DNA of 64,000 nt from Chlorops oryzae. Its lineage: Eukaryota > Arthropoda > Insecta > Diptera > Chloropidae. The notes beneath the pieces are model-generated. The model worked only from the letters and a program-made list of their open reading frames with translations, was not told the origin of the DNA and made no database searches. The translations under genes and the position numbers were made by a program. This document shows positions 56,474 to 64,000 of this stretch, piece by piece; position 1 is the first letter of the stretch, and every line of letters starts with the position of its first letter. The stretch lies in the NCBI GenBank assembly GCA_020466095.1, contig CM035806.1, positions 128,058,856 to 128,122,855 on the forward strand, read 5' to 3'.

Positions 56474-56792
56474 GAGGCCTTCTACACTAGGCAATTTTAG
56501 TTGCGCAACTCATATCGAGTTCTCATTTTGAGTTGCTTTTTTGTCTACATTGGGCCAGCAACTCGAGTTGCCGATCGTCAAAAACAACCCCAACGCCACT
56601 TTCACAATTGAAAGTAAGAAAGAGATGGCATTTTCACGTTTGAAAGTAAGAAAGTGATGCACACAGTGTATCGCACAAAAATGCCTGTACGAGCAACTCG
56701 CGACAGCAATTTTCCCCTTACCTTCCCCGTACCGCGTCTTTCCAACAAACTCGCGAGTTGCGCAACTAAAATTGCCTAGTGTAGAAGGCCTC
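56474..56792. mobile_element. 319-bp hairpin MITE
   Basis: GAGGCCTTCTACACTAGGCA at the left equals the complement of the right end; about 37 bases are perfectly inverted. AAC stands on both sides. Internal CAACTCG/CGAGTTG motifs. Confidence 0.88.
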
Positions 56793-56862
56793 AACATCGT
56801 TACATTAAAATACGAAGCAGAAGTATCGTTATGTGGGTTTGGAAATCACTGCCATAGAGGCC

Positions 56863-57012
56863 ATTTACACGTTAAGACATTTCGTGAATGAAAGAATTTT
56901 TCGGTGGAAGTGACGCAGGGGGAAGAGGGAAAAACGCTCCCATACCACATCCCCGCGCGTCCTTAGAACACAAAAAGTGTGTTTCATTATCGAAATGTCT
57001 TAACGTGTAAAT
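56863..57012. mobile_element. 150-bp MITE
   Basis: ATTTACACGTTAAGACATTT at the left and its complement at the right. Related fragments at 46077, 53085 and 54955. Confidence 0.8.
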
Positions 57013-57312
57013 AGCGTAATACAAGCATTTGCACCGATCCATAAAATGTATCGATAAATCCTCCGATACACACTGTACAAGCCTTGTACGCTCAAATATG
57101 GATTTTCAGTCTGCATTCACATTTTTCAATTTTCTTTATCCGAACATTCGATATCAGTGGAATCTCGATAAAATTGAGATCGTTTTACCTACACATTATA
57201 CAAACGCCTTGTACAAACATCGCCGAAAATCAAAATATTTTGATGTATGCACAAATGTACGCGCAAACACAAAAACAGGTATACAAATCACAATGCTAAT
57301 GATTTCATTCAA

Positions 57313-57505
57313 CAGAGTGCGACAGCTGGTACACGTACACAAGATAAACAAGTATAAATATATATTCGCCCATTTGCTTGTGACTGAAAGAATCCGTGTA
57401 TAAAACTGGTGAGTTACCTAGATTAATACGCGTATCCAGCTTGCAGGGGTAGCATGATGCTATGTAAATGTGAGTGCAAACAATTATCGTGATTTGCTGG
57501 GTTGG
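57313..57505. repeat. stand-alone copy of the foldback outer-arm segment
   Basis: Closely similar to 43452-43640: GCGACAGCTGGTACACGTAC, GACTGAAAGAATCCGTGTAT, ACGCGTATCCAGCTTGCAGG, TCGTGATTTGCTGGGT. It shows that this segment also exists outside the palindrome. Confidence 0.82.
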
Positions 57506-57972
57506 TAAAGCTAAATGGGCATCGGGAACTTTATTCGAAAACATTTTTTGTACATAGAGCAACTGTCCCACTCTTGCACGTTGGAAATCGCATTTGTATG
57601 AGTGAACATCAAAATACTTGCATGTGTGCTGGTAACATTTCGAAGCAGATTTTGCTGGGCACACCACACAACATGCTGGTACAAACATGGATTTGTGCAA
57701 ATGCTTGTTTGGTGTATTTGAGCCATAAAATGAGGATTTTTACACTAGTCTATTATTGCCTGTCAATTCTTATTTTTATTCTCTTTTGGAGCTGCATTTG
57801 TGTTTATACGTGGGAAGAGAGCACGAAATGATTTACCGAGTGTGAGAAACCAAAAAACACCTAAGTTTTCTCTACTTCCTCGCACTTCGTTGGCCCGAAA
57901 GTTAGAATTGAGGTCATTAATTGACTTGTGTAAATGGGCTCAATACTATCGTCCACTGTCGATGGTTGAGAC

Positions 57973-57980
57973 TATCGATA
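57973..57980 (+). promoter_or_regulatory. perfect DRE (TATCGATA)
   Basis: An exact palindromic TATCGATA, the DREF site. It lies about 1.9 kb before the PI3K coding start, where a first non-coding exon could be. No TSS can be placed. Confidence 0.4.
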
Positions 57981-58135
57981 GTTTACGATCTCTATTTTCC
58001 AACTCTAATTTGAATGCGAAAAACCATAACGAGAGACAGGGAGAAAGGTACAAAACAAAAGGCTGTGAAAGAGCGGATCGCAGTAAGCAGACGAATTTAT
58101 TAAAATTTTCAACAGTCCAACATTGCTTTAAATGA

Positions 58136-59350
58136 TTTCATATTGCGCTAATCATTGCACTTGTTGCTGTTCTTTACATGCAACCGCCTATGCAGCTGCG
58201 TGTTTGTGTGTGTGTGTGTTTTGGTTTTGTGTTTGTGTTTGTAGAAATGGAAAAGACGGATTAATAAAGGGTTCAATTTTTTACTTATTTAACTTAATTA
58301 TTTCCCAATTAAACGCGAGTAAGTACGTGCTCAAAAGACCTTTAGCTGCTTTCTTTCTCTTGCCTCTAATGACGCTCCCAGATAGTCATGAGTCTTAAAT
58401 TCACGACTTAAATGGATGGACTTTAAACCATCGTATTCAATGTTGAATTCAGTTGCGAATACATGTAAATTGCACAATTGTACAATGTGAAATTGCAACA
58501 TGTTACACATTTCGGAGTGGAAATTATTCGATATTAATACGGGAGTGGCAATATCCTGGATGACCGAAAGGGCTGAAAGAGGGTAATAGCATTTGATTCC
58601 TTAAGCTTGGCTTTGGCATATTTGATAATTCATAAAGAGTAACGTAATTGTTTATGTTCTATCAGAGGAAATCAGTACTTTGGCAGCAATAACATAAATC
58701 GTCTTTAAAAGGCACACGCCTCCATTATAGGCGCTTTCATTTTTTATTAGCTATACAAATTATGAATTAAATAATGTTCCCTAAAAACGCCTGAATGAAT
58801 ATATATAGCTGAATATATAGCTTGATTATCGTCAGTGTAACGCATGAAAATATATGGGACTGTCTTTACATTCGTAATTGTGCCTCTTTTGAAGAGGATT
58901 GCTGTAGTTTCTCAAAAACAAATACAACAAACACACGTTTCAGCTTCATTAAAATTGCAGCCTAACGGAATCGTGCCAAAAACCGTTCCGTTTTGCCCGT
59001 TCCATTTTGGTCGTGCCAAAAATCGTTCCCACATATGGTATAAAGCTTTGTTCTCCCGGCATAATCGGAACATGTTGAATGTGATCATAGGTGATTCCAT
59101 CCAAAATTGAGTTCATCATTGCCATACTAAGTGCATTGAATGTCCTTAAATTGTTCAACATTATAAACCGAGTTCCATCACATTCACTTATCGATGTATC
59201 GCCTCTGCTTTCTAATTGTTTGACCGACGTCGTATGGTTTTGTGTAGTATGTCGAGACCACTCACGAACATGATCAGAACTGAAAATAGTATTAAGACGT
59301 TTAAATGCTTTCTTTAGCGAAAAATAACACCACCACAAATGCAACATTCC
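58136..59350. other. intergenic; weak decayed coding signal on the minus strand
   Basis: Minus strand 58949-59356 is open for 135 codons. FSLKKAFKRLNTIF followed later by ECDGTRFIMLNNLRTFNAL weakly recalls insect nrf-6-like acyltransferases, where FS..xN...L precedes a short conserved segment before the first membrane helix. No flanking exon was found. It may be a gene fragment or chance. Confidence 0.25.
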
Positions 59351-59906
59351 TAACATTGTAAATTGTTTTTATCAAGCAAAAAGAATTCATAATAATGTGA
59401 TAATGGAGAAAAAAGAAAAGAGACATTCAAAGCATTAGCGATTCATGTCTATATATGTATATACTTATATATGAAAAAAGCTAAGTGCACATATGTAAGT
59501 ATCGGTGATTACGAAGAACATGAAATATATCGTCAACAGTAGTCAGAAGGCAATACCCTTGGGACTTCGTCGTTCAGAATACTGTGGATGATTATTCAGC
59601 GTGATTTTCGGTTTTCAATTATTAATATTATGCTTGGTATTCAAATACATATCTACATATACAGGTTTTATAGTTTTTTTTTTTTCAAATTACGTTTCAA
59701 TTATCTTTTAAATAATTCATATTACTTTCTTTTAATTTATTCTATAATAAAGAAAAAATGTATGCTTCATAAGGTATTGCTATTAGTTTTTCTAATACTA
59801 TATTTTTTATTTACCCCCTATTTTTTAGTCAACAAACACCATAGAAACCAGCTGAGTGGGTATCAGCTGTGCGGCCAGTTGTTTACAGCTTTCGAGCAAA
59901 GAAGAA

Positions 59907-62900
59907 ATGTCGCAGCAGCAGCAGCAGAATCAAAGCGAAGTCGATTATGAAAAGCAATTCCAGGAGGATTTGGCAAAAGCGACAGCACTAAGCTTAGAAC
60001 AGGAAGCATTGGATGAATACAGGCGAAGTAAAAAATATGGCGGAACCTATGAGCGTTCGCAGGCAACGGCATTAAGTAGTGCTGCAGCAGCTGATTCAAC
60101 TGCTGCAGCAACAAATTATTATGCCCAATTACGTGAACGTTACGCAGCACGTAATACAACGAGCTCAACGTATCAGAACGAATTTTCTAGTTATGCGCAT
60201 CCACGACGCCATTCAGAAGTCGCTACGTTTCCAGCGGCTATTACCGCAGCAACAGCGAATTATGCACGTGTTAATAGAAGCCATGCAGCTACACGTTCTC
60301 GTACCCCGCCAGCAGTTTCAACACCTGAAAATGATTTAATATCATTCACTAGTCCAACGTCCAAGCAAGCAACAGAATCACTGCAGAGTGGCAGTGTTAG
60401 CGGTGATTCAAAATCATTTGAACAACTCATTGAAGACTTGCATAACCTGCAGACAACAAAAACAAATCCAACAGCATTAGTTCCGCTCGGACCAATGGCT
60501 GCAGCACCAAACCTATTCCACTCGGCGCCACCAACTGCCATGTACCACCATCAGCATCAACAACATATACCAGTTGCGGGTGGAGTGCCTCAATATACGA
60601 CACACAATATTCCTTCTAGTGGTGGAATGCAATTGGTACCGTTTACACCACCAGCATCAACAACAGCACAAAAAACTCCCTTGACCAATGAAGAGCTTCA
60701 AAAGCTCTATAATATGCCACATCCACAGAATGTACTCCAACAACGCATGGGTTTCTTCATGCCTTACGGAACGGTGCGATATGGAACTCAATCTGCACCA
60801 CCAACAGCAGGTGTTGCTGCCTATGCGGCACCACAATTCACACAATATGGTTTCAAATACAATGTGGCAACAATGCAAGCGACTACTCCACCAACAACAT
60901 TCTATCCAACACAAACGACCGGAACAATGACCGCTGCAGTCACAACGGTCACCACAAATCAACATTCCACGAAAAGTATTTCCAGCAATGCAAGTGAATC
61001 TTTAAAAGGTGCTGCATCGAACTCATCTTTCGTAAGTAATTCAGTATTACGTCGTCAAATACAGCCGGTGCGTAGAAATGTAGTACGAAATGCTGGAGAT
61101 GATCTGATCGACTTGAGTCAGGAAGAAGAGTAAGTAGTTCTGCTTTAGTTTAGTCTTTATCTTGAGAGCAAGCCGTTTTAATATTGTTATGTTTTACTTT
61201 CGCAGCTCACGTGTTAGTGTCCTCGAAGCTTTCGATCCTCTTCTTAACGAAGATAATAGTGGTAAGTGAGTTGTTTGTTAGTTAAGTTCCTTCTTGTTTT
61301 TATATTTTATGGAACTTTTTCTTAAAAAAGCTTCAACAAAAGTACGCTGAGACAATAAAAGTTTATTTCGACATTAAGGAAATCGTTGAATATTTCAAGA
61401 TACAGTGTAAACTCTATATGACGATGCTCGATTTAACGACAAACTCCCTAAAGCGTTGAAATCACTCGACTTTAGTTGGTTTAGCTTTTATTCCATACAA
61501 TGATACACTCTATATAGCATTACACCCACACTCAATAATAACAAAAATTATTACCAAGATGCCTCAATATCGCAAGATATGAATAAAAGAATAAAAAATT
61601 TAAAAATACATCAAAACCACTGGTGCAACAAAAGACGTCATACAAAAATAACCTAAAATACACAATAACATTCAAATAATAATAATAACAGTCTTATATA
61701 ATTACTAAAACTGGTCTAAAATAAACTTTTTCTCTTTCTAAAGGTTCCGCCCCACTTGGCAAGTAAAGCGCTTTTAACAAGTATTCTGCTTTCGCTTGCC
61801 AGGCACTTTCAGCGAACCAAATTGTTATTGATATAAAGTTTTTAAGCAAGAAAACTTGCTTCGTCAGAAGGTAAAAGCGCTTTACTCGCCAAGTGGGGCA
61901 GCACCTTAATACAGATTTCTCTTTCTTCCATTTAACAAGAACTCTCTATAACGTCAAAATATGCACACATTACCCTTAATTATCGCTATATAGAGTTTAC
62001 ACTCTATATGATATCTTATATGAGATGTCTGTCACCCTATTTCATCAATCGAACTGAAAAATCAAAAATTTTAAACTCGTACGTATTGAAATAAAAATCG
62101 AAGCGAACTTTTGTTAGCTCACTAGTTAACTCTTTTAGTATATTTTACCATAAGAAAGCTTCGCAGTATTATTTTGTGAATCTGTCGGTCTTGTAGTACA
62201 CTTTCTTTCGCTCACAACAGTTTATCAAACTATAATTTTTCTGCTTTAACCATATTTTCTGCTTTAGAATATATCGTAATCAATAGTTTGCCTTCAGATC
62301 AGCATACTGAATGAAGTTTTGTTACTCCTCCAGTAAACTCATGTAGATGAGTCTATAAGCACGTTTCTATTCTCAGAAATATGTACCTACAAATTGCAAG
62401 TATCTAGCTCGACTAAGATATAGCCGAGGAAAACCTCAAAAATTCGTTCCAGTCTAAAGCAATCGCCTCAGTTCGGCTAGGAATGAAAAACTCCATATAA
62501 AAAAAGCTTCAGAAAATTTCTGACAGAAAATTAACGCGGCATTTCTAACGGCTGGCCTCAGTTCAGTAAAAAAGTATCATAATATTTAAGTGCTTTTTGC
62601 CTAAAAATGCACATCAAAACCCAGGCTTTCCTAGCCGAAATAATTGAAGTTGAATTGTTTCTCGCAGAAAAGTGACAGTTGATGTCAAAATAGTTTGAAG
62701 GTGGTTTAATAATACTTATAAATAAGTTTCCATTTCGATATTCAAAATCAAATTGAAATTTTAATCAGCTGTTTATGCCGTCAGGGCTGTTTAGAATATA
62801 TTTATGATACCTTTTTTTCCTCGGTGAAATAGGCTAGGAATTACCGGGGGTATTTCTTACCGAACTGCGGCGAAGGCTTAAGAGAATTCTAGGCTACGAA

Positions 62901-63245
62901 ACAGATAAGTTGGCTTGCTTTCTAATTGTATTTATCCTACTAAAAAAGTGGTTCAAAAAATTCAAATTGCTAAAAATTAGTCAAATATTTTTATCCCCGA
63001 TTCCAATGTACATGTTTTATATTTTTTAGTTTTACGTTTTACTTACTTTAAAATTTATTTTTTAAAAGCAATGTGAAAATAAGGCTTAGAATCCCAAATT
63101 GAGAATCATAGAACCAAAAAACTGTAGAAAGTCTTTTTTTTTTCTTAGCATGATTTGAAAAATCTCGAAACTGAAACTGAACTGAACTTAATTCTAATTT
63201 GGTTCTTTGTATTGTTTTAGGTTCTCGTGTAAAGAGTCCAAAGCA
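59907..63245 (+). CDS. Pi3K68D: class II phosphatidylinositol 3-kinase, N-terminal exons
   Basis: Exons 59907-61129 and 61206-61261 join in phase. A 25-bp microexon 63221-63245 (SRVKSPK) is a candidate third; the gene runs off the window. The start MSQQQQQNQ is the first ATG after a plausible 5' UTR acceptor near 59828. Residues about 18-32 (FQEDLAKATALSLEQEAL) match the ubiquitin-interacting-motif pattern. The rest is low-complexity with clathrin/adaptor-type DLIDLSQEEE and LEAFDPLL, the latter like class II PI3Ks. Known role of the family: making PI3P and PI(3,4)P2 on endosomal and plasma membranes, influencing endocytosis and cortical remodelling. RBD, C2, helical, kinase, PX and C2 domains must be downstream. 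The assignment rests on N-terminal resemblance to the Drosophila protein, not on the catalytic domain. Confidence 0.72.
61404..62002. mobile_element. pogo/Tigger-like MITE in PI3K intron
   Basis: CAGTGTAAACTCTATATGAC at the left and inverted AGTGTAAACTCTATATAGCG at the right, TA nearby. It contains the hairpin at 61742-61906. Confidence 0.75.
61742..61906. mobile_element. 165-bp Harbinger-like hairpin MITE, TAA target
   Basis: AGGTTCCGCCCCACTTGGC and inverted AGGTGCTGCCCCACTTGGC, continuing through AAGTAAAGCGCTTTTA. TAA on both sides (61739-61741, 61907-61909). Confidence 0.88.
62003..63220. other. intron sequence, weak inverted-repeat debris
   Basis: GCCTCAGTTCGGCTAGGAAT near 62466 has a loose inverted relative near 62870, suggesting an eroded element. 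No exon seen. Confidence 0.3.
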
Positions 63246-64000
63246 GTGAGATTTAAAAAAATTCGGTGCGCGTACTATATACAAAAATACAAATTAATAA
63301 ACACTTACTCTGAGAAATGTATCCATATACGATTATCGGCAAAAAAAAAGTGTAAAGGAAAAAGCGAAGACCCTCTCAAAAATTTAGCCATCAATAAAAC
63401 GTATCAATTAATCAAAAAAATAAATTATCAATATAAAAAGAAATGAAAAGCTAAAAATGTTCGAAAATAATTCGAGCATTTCATTTTCGAAATGCACGAA
63501 GTCATGTTGAATAAAATGAATTTGTTGTTGTTTTATTTCGAAATTAGCTAAGACACGTGGTAGGTAAATTATGTTGACGCTTCGTCATTCGAACATACCA
63601 TTAAAGAACATTTTGCATCATCAAAAAGCTGAAATTATAAGCTGCTTGGCGCTCAGATTTCTGTTATTTTTTTCTTCTCTTTAGTTTTTCTTCTTTCGCC
63701 ATCTAAGAGAAACGATTTCGCTCTCATTTACACTTTTTGCTGCATTTATACCTAGTTTGTTTATCGTATCCATTTAACTCAGAACTCTTATCGTTCAAAA
63801 TGCTTACCGTTTTCCTTTCTCTAATTATTGAAACTTTTTATTGTTTTCGTCCATCGAACTTTGTTACGTCATTTAAAAACTATTTTAAGAACTTACTAAG
63901 TACATCTTAGAAAAGTACTAGATTTTAGTACACCCTGCCCATGTTGGTGAAAGCACTCACAAAAAAATCTCTAAAGTAATTGATATCCAGAATATCATCA
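63246..64000. other. intron or downstream sequence, nothing recognised
   Basis: AT-rich, no frame with known motifs up to the window end. Confidence 0.25.

Noticed and set aside
57029..57403. Plus-strand frame of 124 codons
   Set aside because: Partly inside a foldback-arm repeat copy and without motifs or splice context.
59863..60965. Minus-strand frames opposite the PI3K first exon
   Set aside because: Antisense and alternate-frame shadows of Gln/Ala/Thr-rich coding sequence, without motifs.

Overview
This window is nuclear DNA of a cyclorrhaphan fly, probably a tephritid fruit fly. The evidence is AT-rich, intron-containing genes with close Drosophila counterparts (Sap130, viaf, a class II PI3-kinase of the Pi3K68D type, and a TPGS2-type tubulin polyglutamylase subunit), DRE-like TATCGATA motifs, a mellifera-type mariner end, and dense dipteran transposon debris. 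The species cannot be fixed from sequence alone.

Layout. 1-5.6 kb: a minus-strand BEL/Pao LTR retrotransposon cut by the window edge, with two nonsense codons and a 430-bp inverted-repeat element inserted at the gag/pol junction. 5.6-9.0 kb: a dispersed GGAC-type repeat, then a spliced Mutator-like transposase gene with an N-terminal FLYWCH finger (carrying two stops) and a C-terminal RING finger. 9.0-20.6 kb: only repeats, including an old inverted-repeat element, a hAT element with an exact 8-bp target duplication and a long but 5'-deleted transposase ORF, several hairpin MITEs and tRNA-like (Pol III A/B box) modules. 20.65-25.44 kb: two convergent host genes, TPGS2-like (+, four exons) and viaf/PDCL3 (-, first coding exon only two codons). 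25.5-32.0 kb: a hAT element containing a LINE fragment, dispersed repeats, and an inverted-repeat element with a nested hairpin MITE. 32.05-53.57 kb: Sap130 on the minus strand, nine coding exons, 1324 codons predicted. Its first coding intron is about 16.4 kb and is packed with nested elements: a truncated mariner, a 3.3-kb foldback with tRNA-like modules, a 4.8-kb Harbinger-like shell holding several further insertions, and a 2.16-kb near-perfect palindrome with an exact 8-bp target duplication. 53.6-59.9 kb: intergenic DNA with small hairpin MITEs and a DRE. 59.9-64 kb: the first exons of the class II PI3-kinase gene (+), whose catalytic part lies outside the window.

The host genes are housekeeping in nature: transcriptional repression (Sap130), tubulin modification (TPGS2), folding of tubulin and actin by CCT (viaf), and phosphoinositide signalling (Pi3K68D). 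Most of the novelty is structural. Several long inverted repeats lie inside introns of expressed genes, where they could fold into long double-stranded RNA. Exon boundaries below were set by hand from splice consensus, phase continuity and remembered family sequence; no search was run.
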